NCBI GenBank assembly: GCA_021785795.1
Contig: JAJYEK010000019.1
Span: 1-46,853, forward strand
Length of the DNA: 46,853 nucleotides
From: Pseudomonadota bacterium
Lineage (GTDB): Bacteria; Pseudomonadota; Gammaproteobacteria; Acidiferrobacterales; UBA6901
Reading direction: 5' to 3'
Shown: positions 1-9,492 of the stretch, one piece after another
Position numbering within the stretch: the first letter of the stretch is position 1
Layout of the letters: every line of letters begins with the position of its first letter
Program-made: the position numbers and the translations under genes
Notes under the pieces: generated by a model
Databases searched by the model: none
Told to the model about the DNA's origin: nothing
The model's input: the letters and a program-made list of their open reading frames with translations, nothing else

Positions 1-2000
1 TCATCAAAGGCAATGCCCGAACCCGAGGTCGAGGAATTATCCGTTGCAGCGAGCGTGCCCACCTGGTTGGTCCCAGTGAGCGTCGTCCCGCCCACCGAGG
101 TCGTCGAAAGCGCAGTCGCCGTGATAGCGGAAGTGCCTGCCTCGCTAATGCTTCCACCAGCCGACAGATCGACAGTAAAGGAATTCTGTATGGCCGTGCT
201 CCCGATCGCGACTGCCGTGGCAGTGGTGCCGATCGTGATTTGTCCGGCCGCATCGAGCGTGAGCGTGACATTCTTACTCAGACTGCTGGGCTGTATAGAG
301 GCATCGACATTAATATTCCCGTTTGAAGTACCAGGTGCGCTGGTCGCACCCGTCGTTTCCACGATAACGCTACTACCGCCACTCAAAACGCTCGCGATTG
401 TGCTGGCGTCCAGGGTGCTGGCTGTCCCATCCGGTGTATAGGCTATTGTATTTGTGCCACTGGTAGATACGTTGTTTGTCGCATTAGTGATGGTGATGTC
501 GTAGGGGTCCAGCAGCCAGGCCCCGGACAAGCCGCCCGGCGCTGACGTATCCACCCGCAAGCCGTTCACGTCTAGGTAGTATCCGGAGGTCTCAATCAGG
601 CCACCGTCTCCGCCCAAGCTGCCACCCCTGGCGCTAATGCTTCCGTAGGCCCGGGTCGCCTTGTCGGCCCAGAACACCACATGCCCGCCATTGCCAGAAT
701 CGATCGCGTTGGCATAGATGCTCGAGTAGGGAGACATGTACGCATAGTTCGCGTTCGGCAGCGGTCCCTTACCGCCGGCATCGCCCCCGATGCGCACGAT
801 GCCTCCGCCCTGGGCCCCCGAAACATCCACCGACCCCTGATTGAGCAGACCAACCCTGTCGCCCAGAATCGTCACGGTACCGCCCTGCCCGCCCGAGATA
901 GCGCGTGCGCTGGTCATGCTGTTCCCGCCGAGCTGAGCCAAGTTGCCGGCCTGTAACGTCACCGAGCCTCCCTGACCGTTGGCGGCATCTGCACGCACCA
1001 CGCCATCCTGATTAACCACAGGCCCCGCCATGAGCACGGAACCTCCATTCTGTCCGGTGGTACTCGCGGATGCATCCAGCGTCCCGGTATTCACCACCCC
1101 TGCGCCCGAAGCCGTGAGCACGATCTGCCCGCCCTGATTCTCGATGCGACCGGCGCGCAACAGACCCTGGTTATTGACGGCCTCGGTAAACACGTCAGCT
1201 GCCGCCTGCCCCGACAGGATAATGCGACCGCCGTCCGCCTCGAGTGTACCGGTGTTGCTGACCGCTGCCGGGGCGCCTTGCGCGTTGGAGATGACCTTGC
1301 CGTTCACCGCAAAGCCCACAAGCCCGTCACTGCCGAAATCCACCACGGCTTGCCTGCCCGCGCCAAGATTGATGTAGCCGTAATGGGCGGCGATCAAACC
1401 CGAATTGACAACCGATCCGCCGACCATCGTGACCGAACCGCCGGTCGAAGCCTGGATGACGCCCTCATTGACCACCGGGCCACCGGTGCTACCGATTGGG
1501 CTTTGAAAGTTGTAGTTTCCGGACATGAAATCGGAGGTCTTGATGTCGAGCGAACTCGCAACCAGGTTCCCCACATTCACACGCGCACCTGCACCAAAGA
1601 TGATACCGGCCGGATTGATCAGGAACACGCGGCCATTGGCTTCGATGCTTCCCAGGATGCTGCTCGCCTGGCCGTTAGACACGCGATTGAGCACCGCAGA
1701 TGAAGTACTCGGCTGCACGAAACGTACGTCGTCACCGGAAGACAGATTGAAGCTGCGCCAGTCTATGGTCAGCGCCCCGCTGCTCTGGGTAATCACGGTG
1801 GTAGCGGCATTCGGCTGGCTGATATTGCCTTCGCCGGCCATGATCGTTCCGCCCTGGGGGCTCGCCCACGCCACTCCTGCCGGGGCCAGACACCCGCTGA
1901 TCATGGCGCACAGGAGGCGCCGCCTAAACCGCGGCGAGCCTCCGGGCACGGCATGTGATTTATTCTTGGGCCCTGCAGACATACCGTTACGGTCGCTCAT
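1..2000 (-). CDS. Filamentous haemagglutinin-like exoprotein of a two-partner secretion system (TpsA), C-terminus beyond the window
   Basis: The frame is open from an ATG at 2000 to the window edge, giving 666 codons with no stop, so the gene continues outside. An AAGGAAG ribosome site precedes the ATG. Residues 1 to about 47 look like an extended signal peptide: a basic RFRRR stretch, a hydrophobic core and a likely cut after VAWA. The TPS secretion domain follows at about residues 50-160 and includes the family-typical segment VFLINPAGIIFGAGARVNVG. Gly/Asn-rich beta-helix repeats come next, with the GAWLLDPYDITI motif near residue 490 that ends the conserved N-terminal part in many such adhesins. 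Family knowledge: the protein crosses the outer membrane through its TpsB partner, here the next gene upstream at 2095-3891, and acts as an adhesin or as a contact-dependent toxin. The toxin or adhesin end is not visible, so which of these it is cannot be said. Confidence 0.88.
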   Translation of the reverse strand, partial: MSDRNGMSAGPKNKSHAVPGGSPRFRRRLLCAMISGCLAPAGVAWASPQGGTIMAGEGNISQPNAATTVITQSSGALTIDWRSFNLSSGDDVRFVQPSTSSAVLNRVSNGQASSILGSIEANGRVFLINPAGIIFGAGARVNVGNLVASSLDIKTSDFMSGNYNFQSPIGSTGGPVVNEGVIQASTGGSVTMVGGSVVNSGLIAAHYGYINLGAGRQAVVDFGSDGLVGFAVNGKVISNAQGAPAAVSNTGTLEADGGRIILSGQAAADVFTEAVNNQGLLRAGRIENQGGQIVLTASGAGVVNTGTLDASASTTGQNGGSVLMAGPVVNQDGVVRADAANGQGGSVTLQAGNLAQLGGNSMTSARAISGGQGGTVTILGDRVGLLNQGSVDVSGAQGGGIVRIGGDAGGKGPLPNANYAYMSPYSSIYANAIDSGNGGHVVFWADKATRAYGSISARGGSLGGDGGLIETSGYYLDVNGLRVDTSAPGGLSGAWLLDPYDITITNATNNVSTSGTNTIAYTPDGTASTLDASTIASVLSGGSSVIVETTGATSAPGTSNGNINVDASIQPSSLSKNVTLTLDAAGQITIGTTATAVAIGSTAIQNSFTVDLSAGGSISEAGTSAITATALSTTSVGGTTLTGTNQVGTLAATDNSSTSGSGIAFD

Positions 2001-2094
2001 ACAGCATCTTCCTTATCAAAGGGTTACAGCCCCCTCTGGCAGTGAAACATAACGCTCTGGCAGGCACAGTGCCGCGAAATGGATTAGCATCAGT

Positions 2095-3891
2095 CTAAAA
2101 CTCATACGACAGGTTAAACCAGTACTGCGGGGAGCGTCCATTGGAAGGATTCTCGCCCCCCAAATGCCTGGCGACCGACAGATTGGCGAGGAGTTGTCCT
2201 GGAATCGAGAGCTGGACACCGACGCCGGCACCGCGCAGGGTCACCGACTGGGTTTCTCCGAGCAAGGGATCGTTGATCCTTCCGGCCGCCACGTCGTAGA
2301 ACGCGGAAAGCTGCAGGATCTGCCCCCACGTCATGCCCTCGAAGGCATGCACGTTGGCGAATCCCGGAGCGTTGATGTTCCACTGCGCGGAGGCGAACAC
2401 GCCCTTATCCATAAGGTATTCGGCCACAGGATAGGCGCGCACGCTGTCCGGACCACCTAACGCCATCTGCTCCAGCGATGACAAAAGATCCCCTGAGTAC
2501 TGGCCATTGACCTGCAGCAGCAGCGATTGCTGATTCGTCAGGTGTTGCAGGCGGGAAAGCGATAGGTTCACTTTGTTAAAGCTTCCACCTACCCGCTGGC
2601 CATCGCCGCCAATGCGGCTGGATAAGGCATCCCCTTGACTACTCATGGCACCCATGACGCCGGGCAGTCCCTGGCTGTAGGTGAGGGAGCCCTGATCGAT
2701 GCCGTTGAAACGGGTATCTATATTGTTGAACGATAGCGTCGCCCTCACCACGCTCAAGTCGTCCTGGCTCAGAATCGCGTCATGCTGTCTCGTGACCCCA
2801 CGCTCGCGGGTGAAACTGAGTTGTGCGTTGAAATTGAAAAGAATGCTGCGCACGAAGGCCTCGCGCAGATAGATGCGCGCGATATCCGCCTCGCCGACTA
2901 TATTGAGCAGAGCCAGCTGTTGACCGACGAGGAAGCTGTCACGGCTGACCGAACCCCCGATCAAGAGGCTGGGTATCATCAACGGCCGTACATACGAAAC
3001 GCTACCGTAGTTGCCGTTATCCGGATTGAAGGTCCTCAGAGCCGACAGGGTCAGCTGGTCACCGATACCGGTTGGGTTGTTGATCGCGACGTAACCATGC
3101 ACCCGCTCCTGCCCAGTGTATTGAGTGCCATAATTGTCCGCACTGATTCCCGCGTCAAAACGCTGCTCCTGCAGAGCCTTGAGGACGAGTTCCGTGGTTC
3201 CGACCTTGGGTCCGGGCCGGAAGACACCATAGGCTGTCAACCCAGGATAATCGGAAAGCCGCAACAGCGCAGTGTCGATTGCCGACTTTCGCACCGGATG
3301 ACCCACCTGGTCTTCAAATGGCCATTTCATCCGATGGTTGGAATACATCCTGTTGCCCTCGGGCACGACACGGTCCAGGATGCCCTCGATCACCCTTAAG
3401 ACAACGATCCCTTGCCGGACGGTCTGCACCGGGACAAAGGCCCGTGCCAAGATATAGCCCCTTGCGCGATAGAATCGGGTGATGCGATTGGCCAGAAGCT
3501 GCATCTGCCCGATGGTGTAGCCCTTGGGGTGCCTGGCGAGCGAATTGGTGATCAGCGCCTTGAGTGCCTTGCGGGTGATCCCGACATCCGGATGTTCGTG
3601 CACACCCTCAAGCCTGAAGGCATGCACAACCAGCCTGGGCCCCTGGTTTACGCCGAGAGGCCGCTGCAACACCGGCGGAATAGGAAAGGGTGGCGGCGCG
3701 GCCTTAAGCACCTCTGGCAGGCCGCCTGCCTGGGGATGCGCCCCGCCCGGCGTTGCCCCGCCCGGTAATAACGGCAGTGAGGTGGCTGCAGCAACGGTTG
3801 AGACAGACAGCGCCCAGCAAGCGACAAGCCCCAAGGCCCAGCCCGACAGACCACACCCTTTGAGGGGCCGCACATCCCAAGCCACTGGCAT
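2095..3891 (-). CDS. Two-partner secretion outer-membrane transporter (TpsB, FhaC/ShlB family)
   Basis: This is an Omp85-superfamily transporter that secretes the exoprotein encoded just downstream. The ATG at 3891 is preferred because GGGAGA lies nine bases before it. An in-frame ATG at 3900 abuts that site, and a longer frame to 3969 has no reason to be used. The N-terminus has a signal peptide with a hydrophobic core (GWALGLVACWALSVSTVAAA). A proline-rich segment follows, then a POTRA domain (LVVHAFRLEGV through VIEGILDRVV), and then a beta-barrel ending in WFNLSYEF. The terminal phenylalanine is the usual BAM recognition signal. At 598 residues the length is normal for the family. The gene lies 103 bp after ppkA on the same strand and 94 bp before the exoprotein gene, so it could be read from the T6SS operon or from its own promoter. 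Confidence 0.9.
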   Translation of the reverse strand: MPVAWDVRPLKGCGLSGWALGLVACWALSVSTVAAATSLPLLPGGATPGGAHPQAGGLPEVLKAAPPPFPIPPVLQRPLGVNQGPRLVVHAFRLEGVHEHPDVGITRKALKALITNSLARHPKGYTIGQMQLLANRITRFYRARGYILARAFVPVQTVRQGIVVLRVIEGILDRVVPEGNRMYSNHRMKWPFEDQVGHPVRKSAIDTALLRLSDYPGLTAYGVFRPGPKVGTTELVLKALQEQRFDAGISADNYGTQYTGQERVHGYVAINNPTGIGDQLTLSALRTFNPDNGNYGSVSYVRPLMIPSLLIGGSVSRDSFLVGQQLALLNIVGEADIARIYLREAFVRSILFNFNAQLSFTRERGVTRQHDAILSQDDLSVVRATLSFNNIDTRFNGIDQGSLTYSQGLPGVMGAMSSQGDALSSRIGGDGQRVGGSFNKVNLSLSRLQHLTNQQSLLLQVNGQYSGDLLSSLEQMALGGPDSVRAYPVAEYLMDKGVFASAQWNINAPGFANVHAFEGMTWGQILQLSAFYDVAAGRINDPLLGETQSVTLRGAGVGVQLSIPGQLLANLSVARHLGGENPSNGRSPQYWFNLSYEF

Positions 3892-3994
3892 CGCTATCAT
3901 TCTCCCGAACTTGACCTTGTCAGCCCAAACTTCCCGTGTGACGTGGCCCTGACATGACCGCGGCGCCACCTCGTACCTGGCCGCTCACGCTTCT

Positions 3995-6900
3995 CTAACC
4001 GGGCCTGCCCGCCTGCTCGAGGGAGCGAACAAGCCGGAAGCCGGTGGCTGGGTTTGGCCTGCCGCTCGAGGGTGCGGTCATGGTCAAGGTGCACTCGGAT
4101 ATGCTGTCTTGATAGGACCCTCCGCGGACCTCAAGACCGTGACTGCTCCTGACCCATTCCTGGGCATTACCCAGTACATTCACCAATCCCCAGCCGTTGG
4201 CTTCGCCCGTACGTACTCCGACCAGGCTGAAGCCCTTGATCAGGCGCCCACCGAGGCGGATCCGGCAATTGATATTCGCCGATGGCTGCCTGCCTGTTGC
4301 CTTGGCGGCATGCGTCCACTGCCGGTTTGTAGGGATCGAATACCTATATCCGGTACGCGCCGACAACCAGCGCGCGTATGCTTCAGCATCGAGAATGCTG
4401 AGATCGGTAGCGGGCATCCGAGCGCCCGCGGGCAGACCCCGGCAGTGATGGCTGAGCCTGCAGTAAAGGTCGTAATCTCCGGCTGAGATTTCGTACTTGC
4501 TGATGGCATAGGGCGCTGCAACCCCGCCGCCTGGCGGGATCACCACCATCTGCGGTCCGCGCCTACCCACACCAAGGGCGTCATAGCAGACCCCACGGGG
4601 ATCGTTGCCATAACCGGCAAGATCCGCAAGACACGGCTGCCCGGCAGCGGCCTGCGCCTGCGGTGTCGCCAGTTGAATCGCGTTGAGGGATTGGCTCGCA
4701 GGGAATATCCCGCGCAACATGCCCAGCAACTCCCCCGCCTCAGTCGCGTTGCTGGAGGCGACACTCAGCACGCGCTGCACGGCGAGCCCCTCAAGCTGTG
4801 AAGTCGCCTGCGCGTAGGCCTGCGGATAGGCGCTTTGATAACCGGCAACACTACGCTTGAAGGCCGCAATCCCGGTGGGCGTGAGCGTCCCGATCCTGGT
4901 CTCAAGCTCGCCGAGATCGGCCATCGAGGCATATTTCTGGACAAGATCTTCGAGTGATTTCTGTCCCGGCGACCACTTAAGTCCCGCCTTTGCCGCACTT
5001 ACCGCCTCGGGATAACGATGTCCGCGCGCCGCCTGCGCCGCGACATGCAGATACGCACCGCTCATCGCCCCCGGCACCGTATCGTGCCAGAAAGGGTCGG
5101 TGGGCGGGACCAGCCTGTGCAGCGAGGCAATCGTCCTCTTGGCGGCTGCCAGATCGTCCGCGGCGGTTTGCGTCAGCAGCGTTTGCTTGAGGGCGGCGAT
5201 TTGGGCATTTTTCTGGGCCTCACGCTGCTGCTGGACGATCTTCGCGCGCGTGCTTCTGAGGGCGGCCTGTTCCGCGGCAAATGCAGGCAAGTTCGCATAT
5301 TGCTGTCCTGCCGCAACGGCGGTCTGCGCCTCATGAAAATGCTCTGCCTGACCGAGCTGCTGGGCACGGCTTAAGTAAAGCTGGGCGATCTGCCGCCTTT
5401 GCCCTGCGTACCAGGGATCACCAGGCGGCAGCAGGCCGGCGAGCCTGCGCATAGCCCCCGCCACCCGGGCGGTCGAATCAAAGGAGAAATCCGGCTTGGC
5501 GATAAAAGCCGTGACCGTCTGCTGATCGCGCGTCACCACCCGGGTCAGGTCCGGCGTGAGCGTGCCCTGCCCGCCCGCCGCCCGATTGATCCGACGCAGC
5601 AGATTCCGGGTGAATACAGGCTCGAGCAGGCCCCCATTGTCCGCGAGGATGCCCCTCGCCTTCGCCCATTGATCATGCACCATGGCGTCGTCGACGGCGT
5701 TGGCGATGACCCGCTGTAGTCGACCCTGGTATTTCTTCAGCACCGGGTCGCCGGGATAGATTAAGGCAAGCTTGCGCAGATTGTTGCGCACCCGAGAAAC
5801 ATCCGCCAGTCCGCGCATACGCCTGAGTTCAGGCTGAAGGCCAGTCTCCAGCCGGAAGACCCGTTGCCTGATCTGCGCAAAGTGCCGCGCGGTCTTGATG
5901 CTGCTTTGCAGGCTGGTGAGCTCAAGATTGCCTGGCGCATAGGAGAGCGCACTCACCACCATTGCTAGCGCCCGCCCGTAGCGGCCCGCCTCCTGCAGGG
6001 CTTGTGCCTGCTTTGCGTAGGCCTGAGGTATCCTGGGGTCCGACAAAAGAGTACTGCCGGGCTGAACCTGGGACACGATGGCGAGAATGTCTGTCACGTC
6101 GGCCCCGCCGGACCGGGACTCAAGATCGCCCGCCTCGAGCGCCCGCGCCAACGCCGTATTGAGGGTGTTGATGAACTTGTTGCGCACGGCCCGGGTTCTG
6201 CTCGACAGGTCCTGGAGACCAGCCGAATCAGGGTAAAGCGCCGTGGCCTGCGAAAGTATTTTGTATGCCGCCGGATAGCCATAGCGTTTCTTGGCGGGAT
6301 CGAAGGCGGCGTCCACCTGATGGCGATAATAGTCAAGGAGTGCGCTGCGGGTCTGCTGCATCACCGTGGCACGCGACCGGGCATTCAGTGCCGCCACCAT
6401 CTTGAGTGCCGTACCGACCTGTACGGGCGTGCCGTGTTTGATCTGGCTGACAAGCTCTGCAATGTGCTGCCGACGCAGATAGCCGGGCAAGACAATTGCG
6501 ATTACTGCCACAAGCGCGAAGACCAGCGCGCCGACACCGAGCCAGGCCATCCGGCCGCCCTTGCTGGCATGGAATCCCGCCAGGAAGGTCTCCACATCCG
6601 GACTGCGGGCGGCACGCTCGAGGGCCAGCCCCCGCTGTAGGCTGCGCCACTGCCGTCGCGTGAGCCCCGGCACCTGGGCTGGCACCCTTTTTTCGGCCTT
6701 GGCCCGCGAGGCGGGCAGGCGGTCGTATGGGTGTCGCCCGGTCAGCAGCTGGTAGGTCACGCAGGCCAGCGCATAAATGTCATCCCGCGGATCAGGCGTC
6801 TCGCCCTCGAGCATCTCAAAACTGGCATAGGAGGGCGTCAGCGCGCCTAGGGTGCCGGCGTCGAACAGGGTCTGTTCACCCGCTTCCGCACCGGTCTGCC

Positions 6901-7909
6901 GGGTTGCCTGTGCAATCCCGAAATCAAACACCTTGACTGTCCCGTCACGGGTAACAAACACGTTCCCAGGTTTGAAGTCCGAGTGCACGATGCCCTTCTC
7001 GTGCGCATAGGCCAGGGCCCGACTCATACCTTCGATGATCGGCAAGGCTTCTTTCAGGGGCAGGCCACGGGTCCATTTCTGCTTGAGCAGGCGGTCGAGC
7101 GGTTCGCCGTCCAGATACTCCATCGTCATGTACACGATAGAGCCGTCACGGTCGAAATCGAAGATGTTCACAATATTGGGATGGGCGAGGTTCTGCCCCT
7201 TGCGCGACTCGCGCTGTAGCGCCTTCAGCGCATCGGGGTGGCGTTTGAAATCATCGTTGAGCACTTTGACCGCGATGTACGGGTTGCGGTCCTGAGCCTC
7301 CTCCTTGCGCAGGTCGCGTGCCTTGAACACGACACCCATGCCACCGCGCCCGATGACGGATTGAAGCACGAAACGGTTATTGATCGTCATTCCGGGCTCT
7401 GGGGTGGGCGCTCCATCATCGGTCCAATCCGCCGGGTTGCCCCAGCCGTCACTGGCGCTGCCCGGTGAACCGGTCGTGTTTTGCCCCGTTGTCGTTCGCG
7501 CGGTTTGCGCCTCGGGCCTTCCTGTCGCCACACGGGTATGCTCGGCGCCGGCCTCTGGCCGTGGGGGGCGGGTTGGATTCAGGCGGGTGGAATCATCAGC
7601 ATCCGGCTGGCGGCGAGGTCGTAAACGGGTCGAATCATCGGCATCGCCCGTAGACTGGTTCCGTAGCCGGGTCTGATTGGACGCGTCTGTCAGTCCAGCA
7701 AATGCCGGGACGTGCATGTCCATGACCAGAAGCTCGATGAGCTCTGAGGAAATACTCCCGGCGAGGTTGTGTGCCTTGATGAGCGCCGCCAGGCGCTGAG
7801 TATCGACCCCAGGTTCAGCCAGAGCGGTGCTCAGGCATTCCCGCAACGCAGGCAGCGTGATCTGACCCCGTACAAAGGCACCAAGGCTGGTTTCAAACGC
7901 CTCCATCAC
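3995..7909 (-). CDS. ppkA: T6SS-regulating transmembrane Ser/Thr kinase with C-terminal FGE-like domain
   Basis: This 1304-residue PknB-type kinase starts T6SS assembly by threonine phosphorylation. After a roughly 170-residue N-terminal region comes the kinase domain. It has a glycine loop ([10 protein letters not shown], from residue 186), the ATP lysine K215, the catalytic loop H309-S310-D311 with FKPGN, and the DFG triad at 329-331. HSD in place of HRD makes it a non-RD kinase, often active without loop phosphorylation. One transmembrane helix (about 454-476) separates it from a long helical, Ala/Gln-rich periplasmic region. The last 180 residues resemble a formylglycine-generating-enzyme/SUMF1 domain ([33 protein letters not shown]). 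Only one cysteine remains near the place where the enzyme has two, so a binding role is more likely than catalysis. Four Thr-Arg-Leu/Val motifs (T80, T94, T108, T125) precede the kinase domain. The gene is the last T6SS gene on this strand, 102 bp after pppA. Confidence 0.93.
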   Translation of the reverse strand: MMEAFETSLGAFVRGQITLPALRECLSTALAEPGVDTQRLAALIKAHNLAGSISSELIELLVMDMHVPAFAGLTDASNQTRLRNQSTGDADDSTRLRPRRQPDADDSTRLNPTRPPRPEAGAEHTRVATGRPEAQTARTTTGQNTTGSPGSASDGWGNPADWTDDGAPTPEPGMTINNRFVLQSVIGRGGMGVVFKARDLRKEEAQDRNPYIAVKVLNDDFKRHPDALKALQRESRKGQNLAHPNIVNIFDFDRDGSIVYMTMEYLDGEPLDRLLKQKWTRGLPLKEALPIIEGMSRALAYAHEKGIVHSDFKPGNVFVTRDGTVKVFDFGIAQATRQTGAEAGEQTLFDAGTLGALTPSYASFEMLEGETPDPRDDIYALACVTYQLLTGRHPYDRLPASRAKAEKRVPAQVPGLTRRQWRSLQRGLALERAARSPDVETFLAGFHASKGGRMAWLGVGALVFALVAVIAIVLPGYLRRQHIAELVSQIKHGTPVQVGTALKMVAALNARSRATVMQQTRSALLDYYRHQVDAAFDPAKKRYGYPAAYKILSQATALYPDSAGLQDLSSRTRAVRNKFINTLNTALARALEAGDLESRSGGADVTDILAIVSQVQPGSTLLSDPRIPQAYAKQAQALQEAGRYGRALAMVVSALSYAPGNLELTSLQSSIKTARHFAQIRQRVFRLETGLQPELRRMRGLADVSRVRNNLRKLALIYPGDPVLKKYQGRLQRVIANAVDDAMVHDQWAKARGILADNGGLLEPVFTRNLLRRINRAAGGQGTLTPDLTRVVTRDQQTVTAFIAKPDFSFDSTARVAGAMRRLAGLLPPGDPWYAGQRRQIAQLYLSRAQQLGQAEHFHEAQTAVAAGQQYANLPAFAAEQAALRSTRAKIVQQQREAQKNAQIAALKQTLLTQTAADDLAAAKRTIASLHRLVPPTDPFWHDTVPGAMSGAYLHVAAQAARGHRYPEAVSAAKAGLKWSPGQKSLEDLVQKYASMADLGELETRIGTLTPTGIAAFKRSVAGYQSAYPQAYAQATSQLEGLAVQRVLSVASSNATEAGELLGMLRGIFPASQSLNAIQLATPQAQAAAGQPCLADLAGYGNDPRGVCYDALGVGRRGPQMVVIPPGGGVAAPYAISKYEISAGDYDLYCRLSHHCRGLPAGARMPATDLSILDAEAYARWLSARTGYRYSIPTNRQWTHAAKATGRQPSANINCRIRLGGRLIKGFSLVGVRTGEANGWGLVNVLGNAQEWVRSSHGLEVRGGSYQDSISECTLTMTAPSSGRPNPATGFRLVRSLEQAGRPG

Positions 7910-8011
7910 ATATCCTTAAGACCTGCCAAGGGCCATGACCAAGCCGTTCCGGCGACCCAGCAGGTTAGTCCGGGGCATTTGAAGCATCCAAGGCTGCGGG
8001 GATTCATGGCG

Positions 8012-8752
8012 TTAGAGAGCCTCTTCAAACTCTATCGCCACGACGGTGACATTATCTCGACAAGCGCGGGACAGCGCCAAATCCACCAACCCGCGACAGA
8101 CATCTGCGCAATTGCCCCGCATCATCAGCGCAGCTATCTCGGCTTCACTCAGCTCCTTATACAGCCCGTCACTGCACAACAGAAAGCGGTCGCGGTGTTT
8201 AAGTTCATGAACGCCCTGATCGAGCATCAACACTGCCTCTCCCCCGACCGCACGAGTGATGACATTGGCCTCGGGGTGCCTTTCCGCATCCTCGCGCAGC
8301 ATGTAGCCACGCTCAATCCATTCCTCGACCTGACTGTGATCGCGGGTCAGGCGGGATAGCGAACCGTCGCGCAGCCGGTAGATCCGCGAGTCCCCCGCCC
8401 AAAGACAGGCGCAGCGGTCGCCGTACGCCAGGAGGACTACCACGGTGCAGCCGATGGTTATATTTCCGCCTCGCCTGCGCGCTTCCTCCATCAGGCTAGC
8501 ATTGACCGCGCTCAACCGCTCTTTCACCTGCTCAACAAGGCTTTCCAAGCCGCCGCAAGGTCGGGCCTCGCTCAGAGCCTCGATGGCCCAGTCGCTCGCG
8601 AGCTCCCCCGCGTCATGCCCTCCCATACCATCGGATACCGCCCAGACTCCGTACTGCGGCATGTCAAGCGGTGCATCCTCATTCAGGGTTCGCACCCGAC
8701 CCACATCGGTGACGCATGCCGACGACCAACGGAACCCGGGTTGCCCGCTCAT
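8012..8752 (-). CDS. pppA: T6SS PP2C-type protein phosphatase
   Basis: This Mn/Mg-dependent PPM phosphatase removes the phosphates placed by PpkA and so switches the T6SS off. Its 246 residues are a bare catalytic domain. The metal-binding motifs are clear: N24-E25-D26, D41-G42-M43-G44-G45, LLCSDGLY in the C-terminal half, and DNVTVVAIE near the end. No membrane segment or extra domain is present. Its ATG overlaps the tagF stop by 4 bp (ATGA type), so the two are translationally coupled. ppkA follows 102 bp later, giving the kinase and phosphatase pair expected of the threonine phosphorylation pathway. Confidence 0.95.
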   Translation of the reverse strand: MSGQPGFRWSSACVTDVGRVRTLNEDAPLDMPQYGVWAVSDGMGGHDAGELASDWAIEALSEARPCGGLESLVEQVKERLSAVNASLMEEARRRGGNITIGCTVVVLLAYGDRCACLWAGDSRIYRLRDGSLSRLTRDHSQVEEWIERGYMLREDAERHPEANVITRAVGGEAVLMLDQGVHELKHRDRFLLCSDGLYKELSEAEIAALMMRGNCADVCRGLVDLALSRACRDNVTVVAIEFEEAL

Positions 8753-9492
8753 GTCCCGGCCCCCGTGACCGGACGGTCACGCCATTCCCCGTATCCACCG
8801 TCGGCACCCATCATATCGGTGTAGACGCCGGGAACCGGCATGCCGGAGCAGATCAAAAGCTCCGGCACCACCGCCTCGGATCCGGCGCTCCACCACAAAC
8901 TGTAAGAACCAATCTGCCGGGCCAGCAGCTCATGGCCAATCACCGGAACGAGGACCCCGAAATCCGCTGACTCTCCGGCCTGCAGGCGCAACCCGTAGGG
9001 CCCATCCTGCATCGTGGGCGCATGCCCACCCCGGCCACGCAAACGAGCGGTGAGGGCACCGAGTCCGGATACGTCGTGGTCGAAGGACTCTAAGTCCACC
9101 GTCTCGCGTTCGAGCACCGACAGGGCGATCGCCTCCGCCCGCTCAAACCATGGGTCTTCAAGTATTCCAAGCAGCGAGGCGCTTCCCGGCAACGGCCGGG
9201 CAAGCGTCAACGGAAAATAACGCCCGACCCGATCCACGCTGGGCATCAGGACCCCGGTCCAGGCCTCAGGTCCGCAGAGGCCCTCCCCCATCGCAAAACG
9301 CCAGATCGGGCAGGTCAGGTAGTAGTCCCGCCAGCGCTCTCCCAACCTCTCCCGGCTCCAGCCCACGGCCTCCTGCAACCAGGCATCCCAGGGATTCAAA
9401 AAGCTTGCCGGCAGCCTCCGGGCGACAAAGTCACCCAGCATCGGCACTTTGCCGTAAAAACCACATGGGGCCGCTTCCTGCGCCTCGCTCAC
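8749..9492 (-). CDS. tagF: T6SS accessory regulator TagF (ImpM/BMA_A0400 family)
   Basis: This 247-residue protein has the typical N-terminal TagF signature (GFYGKVPMLGDFVARRLP) and the conserved LTCPIWRFAMGEG-like segment. In Pseudomonas and Agrobacterium, TagF is a post-translational repressor of T6SS assembly. In Agrobacterium it acts by holding the FHA protein. Here it is separate from PppA, although fused TagF-PppA proteins occur in other species and the 4-bp overlap with pppA keeps the two coupled. It also overlaps the tssM stop by 4 bp. No membrane segment is seen, so a cytoplasmic location is expected. Confidence 0.93.
   Translation of the reverse strand: MSEAQEAAPCGFYGKVPMLGDFVARRLPASFLNPWDAWLQEAVGWSRERLGERWRDYYLTCPIWRFAMGEGLCGPEAWTGVLMPSVDRVGRYFPLTLARPLPGSASLLGILEDPWFERAEAIALSVLERETVDLESFDHDVSGLGALTARLRGRGGHAPTMQDGPYGLRLQAGESADFGVLVPVIGHELLARQIGSYSLWWSAGSEAVVPELLICSGMPVPGVYTDMMGADGGYGEWRDRPVTGAGT

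Noticed and set aside
2782..3768. Long open frames on the plus strand inside the TpsB gene
   Set aside because: They are antisense to a well-conserved transporter, have no recognisable domains and no ribosome sites.
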